64,000 nucleotides of DNA from Streptomyces sp. NBC_01283 (GTDB lineage: Bacteria > Actinomycetota > Actinomycetes > Streptomycetales > Streptomycetaceae), in the NCBI RefSeq assembly GCF_041435335.1, contig NZ_CP108430.1:3020501-3084500 (forward strand), written 5' to 3'. The position numbers and the translations under genes are program-made. Positions 1-11,580 of this stretch are shown piece by piece. Within the stretch, counting starts at the first letter, position 1. Every line of letters begins with the position of its first letter. Below the pieces are notes generated by a model. The model saw only the letters and a list, made by a program, of their open reading frames with translations, was not told the DNA's origin and did not search any database.

Positions 1-217
1 CGAGCTTCTTCAGCTCGCGATAGAGCAGAGCAAGACCGGTGACGATGGCGGCGGCGGAGACAGCGGCGTCGATGAGCCGGAGCGTGTCGTTCTCCTTGCG
101 GGCCAGCCTGGCCTGCTTGACGACGGAGATCGCGCCGAAGGCGGTGGTGCCCATCGACAGGTACGCGCCGGGCTTGGACTTCTTGAAGCCCTGGGCCTTG
201 GCAGTCATGGGACTCAT
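1..217 (-). CDS. Small single-pass membrane protein, 3' end cut by window edge
   Basis: About 72 residues are visible and the C-terminus runs off the window. The protein begins [17 protein letters not shown], has a basic N-terminal part, and then one hydrophobic stretch ([21 protein letters not shown]) consistent with a single membrane span. The ATG at 217 overlaps the TGA stop of gatA (ATGA), which argues for translational coupling and for this start; a second in-frame ATG lies at 208. I recognise no enzyme motif and no function can be assigned. Its position directly behind gatA suggests only co-transcription with the amidotransferase genes. Confidence 0.6.
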   Translation of the reverse strand, partial: MSPMTAKAQGFKKSKPGAYLSMGTTAFGAISVVKQARLARKENDTLRLIDAAVSAAAIVTGLALLYRELKKL

Positions 218-1719
218 AGTGACGGTGCCTCCTCAAGCAGCGGGTGACCCCACCTTTCCACGAAGGCGGCCTCTACGGCAGCGCCGACCTTGTAAAGACG
301 GTCGTCCTTCATGGCGGGGGCGATGATCTGCAGCCCGACGGGCAGGCCGTCCTCCGGCGCGAGGCCGCAGGGCAGCGACATGGCGGCGTTGCCCGCCATG
401 TTCGACGGGATGGTGCACACGTCCGCGAGGTACATCGCCATCGGGTCGTCGGCGCGCTCGCCGATCGGGAAGGCGGTGGTGGGCGTCGCGGGCGAGACGA
501 TCACGTCCACCTGCTCGAAGGCCTTCTCGAAGTCCTTCGTGATCAGGGTGCGGACCTTCTGGGCGCTTCCGTAGTACGCGTCGTAGTAGCCGGAGCTCAG
601 TGCGTACGTGCCCAGGATGATGCGGCGCTTGACCTCGTCGCCGAAGCCCGCCTCGCGGGTCAGCGCGGTGACGTCCTCGGCGGACTTCGTGCCGTCGTCG
701 CCGACGCGCAGGCCGTAACGCATCGCGTCGAAGCGCGCGAGGTTCGATGAGCACTCGGAGGGCGCGATCAGGTAGTACGCGGAGAGCGCCAGGTCGAAGG
801 ACGGGCAGTCCAGCTCTACGATCTCGGCGCCGAGCTCCTTGAGCAGGGCGACCGACTCCTGGAAGCGCTGGACGACACCGGCCTGGTAGCCCTCGCCCGC
901 GAACTGCTTGACGACACCGACGCGCATGCCCTGTACGGAGCCGTTGCGGGCCGCCTCGACGACCGGCGGGACCGGGGCGTCGATGGACGTCGAGTCGAGC
1001 TCGTCGTGCCCGGCGATGACCTCGTGCAGGAGCGCGGCGTCCAGGACCGTGCGGGCGCAGGGACCGCCCTGGTCGAGGGAGGACGAGAACGCGACCATGC
1101 CGTAGCGCGAGACGCCGCCGTAGGTGGGCTTGACGCCGACCGTGCCGGTGACGGCCGCGGGCTGGCGGATGGAGCCGCCGGTGTCCGTGCCGATGGCGAG
1201 GGGGGCCTCGTACGACGCGAGGGCGGCGCTGGAGCCGCCGCCCGAGCCGCCGGGGATGCGGGTGAGGTCCCAGGGGTTGCCGGTGGGGCCGTAGGCGCTG
1301 TTCTCGGTGGAGGACCCCATGGCGAACTCGTCCATGTTGGTCTTGCCGAGGATGACGACGTCGGCGGCCTTGAGGCGCTTGGTGACGGTCGCGTCGTACG
1401 GCGGGATCCAGCCTTCGAGGATCTTCGAGCCGACCGTGGTCGGTACGCCCTCGGTGGTGAAGATGTCCTTGAGCGCGAGCGGCACGCCGGCCAGCGGGCC
1501 GAGCTTCTCGCCGTTCTCCCGCTTGGCGTCGACGGCGCGGGCCTGCGCGAGGGCACCCTCACGGTCGACGTGCAGGAAGGCGTGCACCTTCTCGTCGACG
1601 GCCTCGATGCGGGCGAGGTGGGCCTCGGTGACCTCGACGGCCGTCAGCTCGCCGGAGGCGACCTTCGCGGCGATCTCGGCTGCGGTGAGCCTGATGATGT
1701 CGATCTTGCTGTCCGTCAT
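214..1719 (-). CDS. gatA: Asp-tRNA(Asn)/Glu-tRNA(Gln) amidotransferase subunit A
   Basis: Amidase subunit of the GatCAB complex, which hydrolyses glutamine and passes ammonia to mischarged Glu-tRNA(Gln) or Asp-tRNA(Asn). The 501-residue protein has the amidase-signature glycine/serine region ([12 protein letters not shown], then [13 protein letters not shown]), which carries the cis-Ser and the nucleophilic Ser of the Ser-Ser-Lys triad; the Lys is in the upstream ALKDIF segment. Length and architecture are normal. The ATG at 1719 has a GGGGGAGGA Shine-Dalgarno inside the end of gatC, 6 nt upstream. It is co-transcribed with gatC, and its stop overlaps the start of the next small gene. gatB is not in the window. 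Confidence 0.97.
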   Translation of the reverse strand: MTDSKIDIIRLTAAEIAAKVASGELTAVEVTEAHLARIEAVDEKVHAFLHVDREGALAQARAVDAKRENGEKLGPLAGVPLALKDIFTTEGVPTTVGSKILEGWIPPYDATVTKRLKAADVVILGKTNMDEFAMGSSTENSAYGPTGNPWDLTRIPGGSGGGSSAALASYEAPLAIGTDTGGSIRQPAAVTGTVGVKPTYGGVSRYGMVAFSSSLDQGGPCARTVLDAALLHEVIAGHDELDSTSIDAPVPPVVEAARNGSVQGMRVGVVKQFAGEGYQAGVVQRFQESVALLKELGAEIVELDCPSFDLALSAYYLIAPSECSSNLARFDAMRYGLRVGDDGTKSAEDVTALTREAGFGDEVKRRIILGTYALSSGYYDAYYGSAQKVRTLITKDFEKAFEQVDVIVSPATPTTAFPIGERADDPMAMYLADVCTIPSNMAGNAAMSLPCGLAPEDGLPVGLQIIAPAMKDDRLYKVGAAVEAAFVERWGHPLLEEAPSL

Positions 1720-1725
1720 GGTGGG

Positions 1726-2022
1726 TTAGTCCTCCCCCAGGATCTGCGGCACCTTGAAACGCTGCTGCTCTTGTGCCGGGGCGCCGGAGAGCGCCTGCTC
1801 GGGGGTGAGCGACGGACGGACCTCGTCCGCGCGCATGACGTTCGTCAGCGGCAGCGGGTGGGAGGTCGGCGGTACGTCTTGGTCGGCGACCTCGGAGACG
1901 CGGGCGACCGCGCCGATGATGTCGTCGAGCTGTCCGGCGAAGTGGTCGAGCTCTTCGTCCTTCAGCTCAAGACGTGCTAGGCGGGCGAGGTGGGCGACCT
2001 CCTCGCGCGTAATGCCAGGCAT
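1726..2022 (-). CDS. gatC: Asp-tRNA(Asn)/Glu-tRNA(Gln) amidotransferase subunit C
   Basis: Small stabilising subunit of GatCAB, 98 residues, beginning [20 protein letters not shown], the typical N-terminal helix of the family, and ending in the KVPQIL segment that in known structures wraps around GatA. A start at 2022 gives the expected family length; an in-frame extension to 2085 would run through the palindromic promoter-like region and is not needed. The stop is 6 nt from the gatA start, so the two subunits are translated from one message in equal amounts. Function follows from family membership and from the neighbour gatA. Confidence 0.95.
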   Translation of the reverse strand: MPGITREEVAHLARLARLELKDEELDHFAGQLDDIIGAVARVSEVADQDVPPTSHPLPLTNVMRADEVRPSLTPEQALSGAPAQEQQRFKVPQILGED

Positions 2023-2054
2023 GCGGCGATCCTCTGGGGGTGAGTGTGTGGTTT

Positions 2055-2078
2055 GTGGCCCCAATCCTATGGGGCCAC
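2055..2078 (-). promoter_or_regulatory. Palindrome with a -10-like loop upstream of gatC
   Basis: Perfect 9-bp inverted repeat GTGGCCCCA / TGGGGCCAC with a 6-nt centre that reads TAGGAT on the minus strand, a good Streptomyces -10 hexamer. It lies 33 bp upstream of the gatC start, where a promoter is expected. I see no well-spaced -35 hexamer. It could be a promoter overlapped by an operator, or a 5' leader hairpin. Confidence 0.45.
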
Positions 2079-2105
2079 ACCCCATGCCCGTGAAACGGAT
2101 TCCCT

Positions 2106-2132
2106 CCGCGGGGCCCGATCGCCTCCCCGCGG
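2106..2132 (-). terminator. Hairpin after the GGDEF-EAL gene
   Basis: Inverted repeat CCGCGGGG / CCCCGCGG with an 11-nt loop, 10 nt beyond the stop of the minus-strand gene ending at 2143. There is no T-run, as is usual for terminators in very GC-rich actinomycetes. Confidence 0.5.
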
Positions 2133-2142
2133 GGCCGCCCGG

Positions 2143-4539
2143 CTACTTCCCGATGTCGGCCCCGGCCTCGGCGGCCGCCGCCGCGGCAGCCTCCTCGGCG
2201 GCGACGTCCACCGGCCTGCGCCAGCCGCGGGAGCCCCGGGCCCGCAGCCAGGCGGTGGTCTCGTCCGGCGGCATCGCGGCGGCGACCAGCCAGCCCTGCA
2301 CCGCGTCGCAGCCGAGGTCGCGCAACCGCTCCCACGTCTCGTCGTCCTCGACGCCCTCGGCGACGACGAGCAGGCCGAGGGAGTGCGCGAGGTCGACCGT
2401 GCAGCGGACGATCTCCGCGTCCTCGTTGTCCACGGCGAGGCGCGCCACGAACGACCGGTCGATCTTCAGCTCGCTCACCGGCAGCCGCCGCAGGTGCACC
2501 AGGGAGGAGTACCCGGTGCCGAAGTCGTCGAGGGACATCTTGACGCCGTGGCCGGTCAGCCCGGCCAGGGTGTCCGCGGCGCGCTGCGGGTCCTCCAGGA
2601 GGACGTGTTCCGTTATCTCCAGTTGGAGCGCTCCCGCGGGCACGCCGTGCCGCGCCAGACGCGCCGCGACGGCGCCGGCGAAGCCGGGCGTGTGGACGTC
2701 GCGCGGCGACACGTTCACCGCGACGGGGACCTTGAGTCCCATCGCCTGCCACTTCGCCACCTGGCAGAGCGCCGTCTCCAGGACGTACTCCGTCAGGTGC
2801 GGCATCAGACCGGACGACTCGGCTATGGCGATGAACTCGTCCGGCGGCACCTTCCCGCGCTCGGGGTGCACCCAGCGGACCAGCGCCTCAAGCCCCGCGA
2901 CGCGGCCGTCGAACTGGACCTTCGGCTGGTAGTGGAGCTCGACGTCGCCCGCGTCGAGCGCCCGCCGCAGATCACCCAACAGGCCCAGGCGGTCGGGGGT
3001 GTTGGAGTCCCGCTTGGATTCGTACACCTCGACGCCCGTGCGGTCCCGCTTGGCCTGGTACATCGCGACGTCCGCCCGCCGCAGCAGTCCTTCGGCGTCC
3101 ATGGCGTGGTCGGGGAAGACTGCGAGACCGGCGCTGGCCTCAAGGACCAGCGTCAGTCCGTCGAGGTCGAGGGGTGAGCCGAGGGCGGCGACCAGTGAGC
3201 GTGCCACGCGGGTGGCGGACGTCGTGGAGTCGGCGACGGGCAGCAGGACGGCGAACTCGTCGCCGCCGAGCCGTGCGGCCTCCGCGCCGCGCGGCAGGGC
3301 GAGCCGCAGCCGGTCGGCGATCTGCAGCAGCAGACGGTCGCCCGCGAGGTGGCCGAGGGTGTCGTTCACCGAACGGAAGCGGTCCATGTCGATCAGCATC
3401 AGGGCGGAACGCGCCCCGATCCGCTCGGCGTCGTCGAGGGCCGTCCACGTCCGCTCCAGGAGCCACTGGCGGTTGGGCAGACCGGTGAGCGGGTCGCGCA
3501 GCTGCTCCTCGGCCCTGGCCCGCGCGATCCACAGCGTCGAGTCGAGCGCGACGAGGGGGATCGCGAAGAGCGGCAGCAGTATCGGCGTCGAGGCCGCGAC
3601 CACGCAGATCAGCGGGGCGATGCCGAGCAGCGCGACGCCGACGAGACCCTGGCGGACCAGGGCCGTTCGGGTGACCGTGGGCAGGGCGCCGGTGCGCGGC
3701 GCGTGGACGTACCAGAGCAGGACGCGGGTGACGACGAGGTACGCGGCGGCGGCGAGCGCCACCTCGGGGGCCGAGTACAGGTCCCAGGTCTCGGGCAGCC
3801 AGGGCGAGTCCGTCGACGGGGCCGTGCCGAACGCGGCCATGGCGAGTGCGCCCGTGCCGATGCCGAGGATGTCGACCGCGCCGTGCAGGACGCCCTGGCG
3901 CCAGCGGTGCCGGCGCGCGACGCCGACCAGGACGACGACGGTGAGGCTGACCATTCCGGCGGGCACCCAGCCGTACAGCAGGAGGACGGCGACGGTGAGG
4001 GCGCCACCCGATCCCGTGCCGCCCCACCAGCGGTCGCGGCCGAGCGCGACGAGGTGGCCGACGATGAGGCCGGTGAGGATCGCGAGGGACCAGCCGACCG
4101 TGCCGGAGGGAAACAGCGCGCTGCGTCCGGTGAACGCGAGGAAGAAGCCCGTGCCGAGCACCACCGCGGCGATCGTCACGACGGCAACCGGAAGCACCGG
4201 CCAGGGATCGCGCTCGCTGGAGGCATCGTCCGGGCCGTGCGCCTCGGCGCCGCGCCAGAGCGGCCTGCGCCGCCCATCGACCCCGGTCTGGGTGGAACAG
4301 GGGCCCGCGTCCCTGCCGCCCGACGTCTCGCTCACGCCGAGTTCCTGCGTGCCGTACGCGCCGACGGTGCTCCAGGCCCGCTCACGTCGCTCAACCGCGG
4401 TGCTCGGGACGGCGGGGCGCGCGCTCTCGGCTTCGCGTGCCTCCCGTTCCGCTCTGCGTCCGCTGAGCCACGCGCACGGTCCGCGCCGCAGGCGCGCGCG
4501 CAGCCGGGAGTCCGGTGCGGCGCTCTCGGTCGGTTCCAT
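2143..4539 (-). CDS. rmdB: Membrane-anchored GGDEF-EAL protein, c-di-GMP turnover (RmdB-like)
   Basis: 798 residues. A polar N-terminal ~110 residues is followed by about seven to eight hydrophobic segments (~112-332), then a GGDEF domain (RDPLTGLPNR start; intact RLGGDEFAVLL near 422-432) and an EAL domain (GLEALVRW near 549, EITEHVL, DDFGTGYSS, LKIDRSFV, VVAEGVED). Both active-site signatures look complete, so synthase and phosphodiesterase activities are both formally possible; the S. coelicolor protein I recall with this architecture and neighbourhood, RmdB, is reported to act as a phosphodiesterase affecting development. The start at 4539 is chosen for its AGAGGG site; an upstream in-frame start at 4575 has none. 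The gene stands alone between hairpins. The symbol rests on recalled synteny. Confidence 0.85.
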   Translation of the reverse strand: MEPTESAAPDSRLRARLRRGPCAWLSGRRAEREAREAESARPAVPSTAVERRERAWSTVGAYGTQELGVSETSGGRDAGPCSTQTGVDGRRRPLWRGAEAHGPDDASSERDPWPVLPVAVVTIAAVVLGTGFFLAFTGRSALFPSGTVGWSLAILTGLIVGHLVALGRDRWWGGTGSGGALTVAVLLLYGWVPAGMVSLTVVVLVGVARRHRWRQGVLHGAVDILGIGTGALAMAAFGTAPSTDSPWLPETWDLYSAPEVALAAAAYLVVTRVLLWYVHAPRTGALPTVTRTALVRQGLVGVALLGIAPLICVVAASTPILLPLFAIPLVALDSTLWIARARAEEQLRDPLTGLPNRQWLLERTWTALDDAERIGARSALMLIDMDRFRSVNDTLGHLAGDRLLLQIADRLRLALPRGAEAARLGGDEFAVLLPVADSTTSATRVARSLVAALGSPLDLDGLTLVLEASAGLAVFPDHAMDAEGLLRRADVAMYQAKRDRTGVEVYESKRDSNTPDRLGLLGDLRRALDAGDVELHYQPKVQFDGRVAGLEALVRWVHPERGKVPPDEFIAIAESSGLMPHLTEYVLETALCQVAKWQAMGLKVPVAVNVSPRDVHTPGFAGAVAARLARHGVPAGALQLEITEHVLLEDPQRAADTLAGLTGHGVKMSLDDFGTGYSSLVHLRRLPVSELKIDRSFVARLAVDNEDAEIVRCTVDLAHSLGLLVVAEGVEDDETWERLRDLGCDAVQGWLVAAAMPPDETTAWLRARGSRGWRRPVDVAAEEAAAAAAAEAGADIGK

Positions 4540-4740
4540 TCCCGTCCCTCTCACAGCCGGCGGTGCCCACGCCACGCGGACCTGCTCCAGAAGTCAGCCG
4601 CGTCTGAAACTCCTTCCCCGTGCTCCCGGTGAGCAGGGGATACCCCAATCGCAGCGGGGCACGGCAGGCGCACACCTCAACAGTAGGCCGCAGAAGGCTT
4701 CTACGGGCAGCGGTCCACAACGGTTGCCCGAATGCGACCC

Positions 4741-4780
4741 GGCCACCCGTATGCATCTGGTATGCGCTGAACGGGTGGCC
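4741..4780 (-). terminator. Hairpin after ligA
   Basis: Perfect 10-bp inverted repeat GGCCACCCGT / ACGGGTGGCC around a 20-nt loop, starting 8 nt past the ligA stop on the minus strand. No T-run follows. It probably ends the ligA message before the GGDEF-EAL gene. Confidence 0.5.
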
Positions 4781-4788
4781 TTCAACCG

Positions 4789-6987
<2,199 letters not shown>

Positions 6988-7002
6988 TTACGTCATACCC
7001 AA

Positions 7003-7998
7003 TTACTCAGGGTTGTCCGCGAGTGATCTCGCCGCCCTGGCGCAGTGGGCGAGCACCGCGCGTGCGTACGCGGGAGAAGCCCCCGCGAGTCCGCACGACG
7101 GAGTGACCACGACCGACTCCGCGAGTGAACCCGGATTCAGCCCCAGCCTGCGCCACAGCGTCCTGACACCCATGACGCTACCGGCAGGGTCTGACAATGG
7201 GCCGTCCACTCCCGCCGCGACACCGGCGAAGAGCTTCGTGCCGCCCTCGACCGCCTCACCGATCGCCTCGTCGTCACGCTCGGTGAGCAGCGAGAAGTCG
7301 AACGAGATCGCGTCGGCACCCGCACGGCGGAGCAGCGCGAACGGCACGTCGGGCGCGCAGGAGTGCACGACGGAGGAGCCGTCGTGCACGCCGAGGACCT
7401 CCCGCAGGGTGCTCTCCACGAGCTGCCGGTCCACGGCGCGGTGGGTGCGGTATTCGCTCGCGGTCTTGATGTGCCCGCGCAGCACCGAGAGGAGCGAGGG
7501 CTCGTCGAGCTGGAGCACGATCTGGGCGCCGGGGATCCGTCGGCGTACGTCCGCGAGGTGGGTGCGCAGGCCTTCGGTGAGCGATCCGGCCAGGTCACGG
7601 CAGGCGCCCGGGTCGGAGAGCGCGGCCTCGCCGTTCCTCAGCTCCAGGGCGGCGGCCAGCGTCCACGGCCCGACGGCCTGCACCTTGACCGGCCCTTCGT
7701 ACCCCTGCGTGAACTCCTCCAGGGCGTCGAGGTCTTCGCCGAGCCAGGCCTTCGCGCGGCGCGTGTCGCGTCCCGGCCGGTCGCCGATCCGCCAGCCGCT
7801 GGGCTCCACGCGCGCGTAGAGCTCGACGAGCATCCCGGCGGTCCGCCCGATCATGTCGGCGCCCGGCCCCCGCGCGGGCAGCTCCGCCAGGTACGGGAAG
7901 TCCTCGAAACTGCCGGTGACGGTCTTCGCGGCCTCGCGGGCGTCGCCGCCCGGCATGGACCCGATGCCGGTGGCCGGGCCCCAACTGATCGCGTTCAC
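7003..7998 (-). CDS. MetE C-terminal-domain-like protein (annotated as methionine synthase in relatives)
   Basis: 331 residues resembling only the C-terminal barrel of cobalamin-independent methionine synthase. The N-terminus carries TGIGSMPG, and the zinc ligands of MetE appear conserved as VVHSCAPD (His and Cys) and VTPSCGLAG (Cys). The N-terminal half of full-length MetE (~750 residues) is absent, so the folate-binding mode must differ; relatives of this core type may use another methyl donor. The GTG start at 7998 overlaps the stop of the upstream SDR gene (GTGA), so the two are translationally coupled. True substrate unknown; methyl transfer from a thiol-activating zinc site is an inference from the ligands. 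Confidence 0.75.
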   Translation of the reverse strand: MNAISWGPATGIGSMPGGDAREAAKTVTGSFEDFPYLAELPARGPGADMIGRTAGMLVELYARVEPSGWRIGDRPGRDTRRAKAWLGEDLDALEEFTQGYEGPVKVQAVGPWTLAAALELRNGEAALSDPGACRDLAGSLTEGLRTHLADVRRRIPGAQIVLQLDEPSLLSVLRGHIKTASEYRTHRAVDRQLVESTLREVLGVHDGSSVVHSCAPDVPFALLRRAGADAISFDFSLLTERDDEAIGEAVEGGTKLFAGVAAGVDGPLSDPAGSVMGVRTLWRRLGLNPGSLAESVVVTPSCGLAGASPAYARAVLAHCARAARSLADNPE

Positions 7999-8684
7999 TG
8001 TCCCGGCCGCACGGTCAGGTCGTTGACCTCCGCGTCGCGCGGCAGGTCGACGGCCATCAGGATCGTCGTGGCGACCGACTCCGGGTCGATGAAGCGGGAG
8101 GGGTCGTACGTCTTGCCCTCCTGCTGGTGGACCTTGGCCTGCATGGCGCTCGCCGTGCGGCCCGGGTAGACGGAGGTGACCCGGACGCCGTTCGCGTGCT
8201 CCTCGGCGCGCAGCGAGTCGGCCAGGGCCTTGAGGCCGTGCTTGGAGGCGGCGTAGGCGGACCAGTCGGCGTGGGCGCTCAGGCCCGCGCCCGAGTTCAC
8301 GAAGACGACGTGGCCCTGGGCGACCCGGAGTTGGGGCAGGAAGTGGCGGGTCAGCTCGGCGGGGGCGATGAGGTTCACGTTGAGCTGGTGGCGCCAGGAC
8401 TTGGGGGTCAGGTCACCGACCCGGCCCAGGTCGACGACGCCCGCGATGTGGAGCAGGGAGTCCACCCGGTCGGGCAGCGACTGGTGGCCGAAGGCCCAGG
8501 AGAGCTTGTCCGGGTCGGAGAGGTCGCCCACGAGGGTGGCCGACCCGGGGAATTGTGCCGCGAGTTCCTTGGCGCGGCCCGCGTCCCGTGCGTGCAGGAC
8601 GAGGGCATCGCCGCGTGCGTGGAGGCGGCGGGCGACGGCCGCGCCGATGCCGGAGCCGGCCCCGGTGATCACATGTGTTGCCAT
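7995..8684 (-). CDS. Short-chain dehydrogenase/reductase
   Basis: 229-residue classical SDR. The nucleotide-binding motif TGAGSGIG is at the N-terminus; NSGAG takes the place of the usual NNAG/S-type strand, and the catalytic YAASK (Tyr and Lys) follows. The Rossmann start MATHVITG and the length match the family. An NAD(P)(H)-dependent oxidation or reduction of a small alcohol or ketone is expected, but the sequence does not give the substrate. It is the upstream member of a coupled pair with the MetE-like gene, which may mean a shared pathway or merely a shared promoter. Confidence 0.85.
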   Translation of the reverse strand: MATHVITGAGSGIGAAVARRLHARGDALVLHARDAGRAKELAAQFPGSATLVGDLSDPDKLSWAFGHQSLPDRVDSLLHIAGVVDLGRVGDLTPKSWRHQLNVNLIAPAELTRHFLPQLRVAQGHVVFVNSGAGLSAHADWSAYAASKHGLKALADSLRAEEHANGVRVTSVYPGRTASAMQAKVHQQEGKTYDPSRFIDPESVATTILMAVDLPRDAEVNDLTVRPGQ

Positions 8685-8715
8685 GCGTCCATCGTCGCAC
8701 CCCGCCAGGTGCAGG

Positions 8716-9261
8716 TCAGCGCATGCCCACGGACTCCTCGAGGTAGGCGAGCGCGCCGACCGGCTCCTCGGCGAAGAAGACGAGACCGGTCAGCGGCACC
8801 GGCAGGAAGCCCTCGTCCTCCATGCGCTGGAACTGCTCCTTCAGGCCGTCGTAGAAGCCCGCCGAGTTCAGCAGGACGACCGGCTTGGTGTGCTTGCCGT
8901 GCTTCTTGAGTTCGAGGATCTCGGTGGCCTCGTCCAGCGTGCCCGTGCCGCCGACCATGATCACCACGGCGTCGGCCTTCTCCAGGAGCAGCGCCTTGCG
9001 CTCGGCGAGGTCCCGCGCGATCACCATCTCGTCGGGCGCGGTGACGGCCCGCGCCTTGGCTGCGAGGAAGTCGACCGAGACCCCGACGAGCCCGCCCCCC
9101 GCCTCGTGCACCCCATCGGCGACGACCTTCATCAGGCCGCTCTCCGAACCGCCCCACACCAGGGTGTGGCCGCCCTTGCCGAGCAGCTCGGCGAATTCAC
9201 GCGCGGGGCGCGTGTAGCGGTCGGGGAGGTCGGCGGCGGAGAGGAAGACACAGATATTCAT
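8716..9261 (-). CDS. LOG-family (TIGR00730-type) Rossmann protein
   Basis: 181 residues. The family removes ribose 5-phosphate from nucleoside monophosphates (cytokinin-activating LOG) or has related nucleotide roles. The conserved active-site region appears as MVIARDLAERKALL followed by VGGTGTLDEATEIL. The usual Pro of PGGxGTxxE is Val here, but the Gly-Gly-x-Gly-Thr and Glu are kept, as is the Arg-Lys pair upstream. The N-terminus MNICVFLSAADLPDRY replaces the more common VFCGSS segment, so this is a divergent branch. It lies divergent to the DUF427 gene. Activity as a phosphoribohydrolase is inferred from family only. Confidence 0.75.
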   Translation of the reverse strand: MNICVFLSAADLPDRYTRPAREFAELLGKGGHTLVWGGSESGLMKVVADGVHEAGGGLVGVSVDFLAAKARAVTAPDEMVIARDLAERKALLLEKADAVVIMVGGTGTLDEATEILELKKHGKHTKPVVLLNSAGFYDGLKEQFQRMEDEGFLPVPLTGLVFFAEEPVGALAYLEESVGMR

Positions 9262-9324
9262 GGCTTCACCGTACGATCCGGCCCAGACTGGGTGGGACGC
9301 GGCCGCTCACAGAAGGAGACCCCG

Positions 9325-9666
9325 GTGACAGCAGGACACAAGATCACCATCGAGCAGGGCACCGATCACGTACGGGTGGTGCGCGACGGCCAGGTCGTGG
9401 CCGACAGCAGCCGCCCGCTGCTGCTGAGGGAGACGGGCTGCCCGGTGCGCTACTACCTCCCTCCGGAGGACGTGCGCACCGATCTCCTGGCCCCCTCGGA
9501 CACGACGACGTACTGCCCGTTCAAGGGAACGGCGTCGTACTGGTCGCTGGCGGGCGCCGAGGACGGCAAGGACACGGTGTGGGCGTACCCGGAGCCCAAG
9601 GACACGGTGGCACAGATCAAGGACCACCTCTGCTTCTACGAAGTGGAAGTAGAGGCAGCCGAGTAA
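9325..9666 (+). CDS. DUF427 family protein
   Basis: 113 residues from a GTG start with an AGAAGGAG Shine-Dalgarno 6 nt upstream. It carries features of DUF427: RVVRDGQVVADSSR, a YYLPPEDV segment, YCPFKGTASYW with a conserved Cys, and a terminal FYEVEVEA. Members are small beta-rich cytoplasmic proteins of unknown function. The divergent LOG-family gene starts 63 bp away, so the two probably share a promoter region. No ligand-binding residues can be named from sequence alone. Confidence 0.85.
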   Translation: MTAGHKITIEQGTDHVRVVRDGQVVADSSRPLLLRETGCPVRYYLPPEDVRTDLLAPSDTTTYCPFKGTASYWSLAGAEDGKDTVWAYPEPKDTVAQIKDHLCFYEVEVEAAE

Positions 9667-9697
9667 TGAAGTGGGCGGCAGCGGAAGGCGGGAGGCC

Positions 9698-10834
9698 CTA
9701 GGCCGCCGCCGTCGCCCTCTCCGTCGTCGCGATCGTCGCCGAGCCGACCACGCGCGTGCCGTCGTAGAGCACGATCGCCTGGCCGGGGGCCACACCGCGC
9801 ACGGGCTCGTCGAACGAGACGCGCAGCTCCGATCCGTCGACCAGCTCCGCGCGCACCGACGTCTCTCCCCCGTGCGCCCGCAGCTGCGCGGTGTACGTGC
9901 CGGGCCCGGAGGGGGCCGCGCCGCACCAGCGGGGCTTGATCGCCGTCAGGCCCGTGACGTCCAGGTCGGCCGCGGGGCCGACCGTCACGGTGTTGTTCAC
10001 CGGGGAGATGTCCAGGACGTAGCGCGGCTTGCCGTCGGGGGCCGGGGTACCGATCCGCAGGCCCTTGCGCTGGCCGATGGTGTAGCCGAAGGCGCCCTCG
10101 TGGGTGCCCAGCTTGTTGCCGTCGGCGTCGACGATGTCGCCCTCCGCCTTGCCGAGGCGGTCCGCGAGGAAGCCCTGGGTGTCGCCGTCGGCGATGAAGC
10201 AGATGTCGTGGCTGTCGGGCTTCTTGGCGACGGCCAGGCCTCGCTCCTCGGCCTCCGCGCGGATCTCCTCCTTGGTGGTGAGCGTGTCACCGAGGGGGAA
10301 CATGGCGTGGGCGAGCTGACGGTCGTCCAGGACCCCGAGGACGTAGCTCTGGTCCTTGGCCATGTCCGAGGCGCGGTGCAGCTCGCGCGTGCCGTCGTCG
10401 TTCACGACCACCGTGGCGTAGTGACCGGTGACGACCGCGTCGAAGCCGAGCGCGAGGGCCTTGTCCAGGAGCGCGGCGAACTTGATCTTCTCGTTGCAGC
10501 GCAGGCACGGGTTGGGGGTGCGCCCCGCCTCGTACTCGGCGATGAAGTCCTCGACGACGTCCTCGCGGAACCGCTCGGCCAGGTCCCACACGTAGAACGG
10601 GATGCCGATGACGTCCGCGGCGCGGCGGGCGTCGCGGGAGTCCTCGATGGTGCAACAGCCTCGCGCGCCCGTGCGGAACGATTGCGGGTTCGCCGAGAGT
10701 GCCAGGTGCACTCCGGTGACGTCGTGGCCTGCTTCGGCGGCTCGCGCGGCGGCGACGGCGGAGTCCACGCCGCCCGACATGGCGGCGAGTACGCGAAGGG
10801 GGCGGGGGCGCTGCGGGGTCCGGTTCTCAGTCAT
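9698..10834 (-). CDS. mnmA: tRNA-specific 2-thiouridylase MnmA
   Basis: Installs sulfur at C2 of wobble U34 in tRNA-Lys, -Glu and -Gln. The 378-residue protein has the ATP pyrophosphatase loop [13 protein letters not shown] at its N-terminus and the catalytic cysteine pair in LRCNEKIKF and [10 protein letters not shown]; the C-terminal beta-barrel matches the family. A start at 10834 gives the expected N-terminus. The cysteine desulfurase at 13087-14250 on the same strand is the likely sulfur donor, as in many actinobacteria, although a P450 and a divergently oriented amidase gene now lie between them. Confidence 0.95.
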   Translation of the reverse strand: MTENRTPQRPRPLRVLAAMSGGVDSAVAAARAAEAGHDVTGVHLALSANPQSFRTGARGCCTIEDSRDARRAADVIGIPFYVWDLAERFREDVVEDFIAEYEAGRTPNPCLRCNEKIKFAALLDKALALGFDAVVTGHYATVVVNDDGTRELHRASDMAKDQSYVLGVLDDRQLAHAMFPLGDTLTTKEEIRAEAEERGLAVAKKPDSHDICFIADGDTQGFLADRLGKAEGDIVDADGNKLGTHEGAFGYTIGQRKGLRIGTPAPDGKPRYVLDISPVNNTVTVGPAADLDVTGLTAIKPRWCGAAPSGPGTYTAQLRAHGGETSVRAELVDGSELRVSFDEPVRGVAPGQAIVLYDGTRVVGSATIATTERATAAA

Positions 10835-10895
10835 AGCTCTAACAGGGTACGGGCCCGCGGGAACCAGCCGCCCGTGAGTAAGCGTTGACGATCAC

Positions 10896-11573
10896 ATGGG
10901 GGAAGAACAGGACTCGACGGCGGAGCGCGAGCAGGGGCGCCGTGGCGTGAACCGGCGGACGCTCCTTATCGGTGGCGCCGCGGCGGCCGTCGGCACGGCC
11001 GCGCTCGCGTCGGACAAGCTGAGCCGCCTGTGGTGGCGCCTTCCCGGCGTCGTCAAGAAGCGCAAGGAGGGCGAGGTCGACGCCCGGGGCGCGCAGTGGA
11101 TCGCGGCGTCCGACTACAACTGGCGACGGGCGGACCGGCCCGACGACTACGACATAGACATGGTCGTCATCCACGTCGTGCAGGGCGGGTACGCGACGGC
11201 GCTGAGGGTCTTCAAGGACCCCGCGCACGGTGCGGCGGCCCATTACGTGGTGCGCAAGGACGGTCACGTGGCCCAGATGATCCGCGAGCTGGACGTGGCG
11301 TTCCACGCGGGGAACAAGAGCTACAACGAACGGAGCATCGGCATCGAGCACGAGGGCTTCGTCGACAAGAAGTCCTCGTTCACCGACGCCATGTACGCGT
11401 CGTCGGCGCGGCTCACCGCCGGGATCTGCAAGCGGTACGACATCCCGGTGGACCGCGAGCACATCATCGGGCACGTGGAGGTGCCCGGCACGGACCACAC
11501 CGATCCGGGCCCGCACTGGGACTGGGACCGGTACATGAAGCTCGTCGAGAAGGCCCGCACCGCCCTCGCGTGA
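10896..11573 (+). CDS. Tat-exported N-acetylmuramoyl-L-alanine amidase (Amidase_2/PGRP)
   Basis: 225 residues. The N-terminus has a twin-arginine signal (VNRRTLLIGGAAAAVG followed by TAALA), so export folded through the Tat system is likely. The catalytic domain shows zinc-ligand positions VIHVVQ, IIGHVEVPG and HTDPGPHW, giving a His-His-Asp set, and the AHYVVRKDG and GIEHEGF segments of the family. It would cleave the lactyl-alanine amide bond of peptidoglycan outside the membrane, in wall turnover. The Shine-Dalgarno upstream of the ATG is weak. The gene is divergent from mnmA and runs tail to tail into the P450 gene with 7 nt between stops. Confidence 0.9.
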   Translation: MGEEQDSTAEREQGRRGVNRRTLLIGGAAAAVGTAALASDKLSRLWWRLPGVVKKRKEGEVDARGAQWIAASDYNWRRADRPDDYDIDMVVIHVVQGGYATALRVFKDPAHGAAAHYVVRKDGHVAQMIRELDVAFHAGNKSYNERSIGIEHEGFVDKKSSFTDAMYASSARLTAGICKRYDIPVDREHIIGHVEVPGTDHTDPGPHWDWDRYMKLVEKARTALA

Positions 11574-11580
11574 CCTGCGG

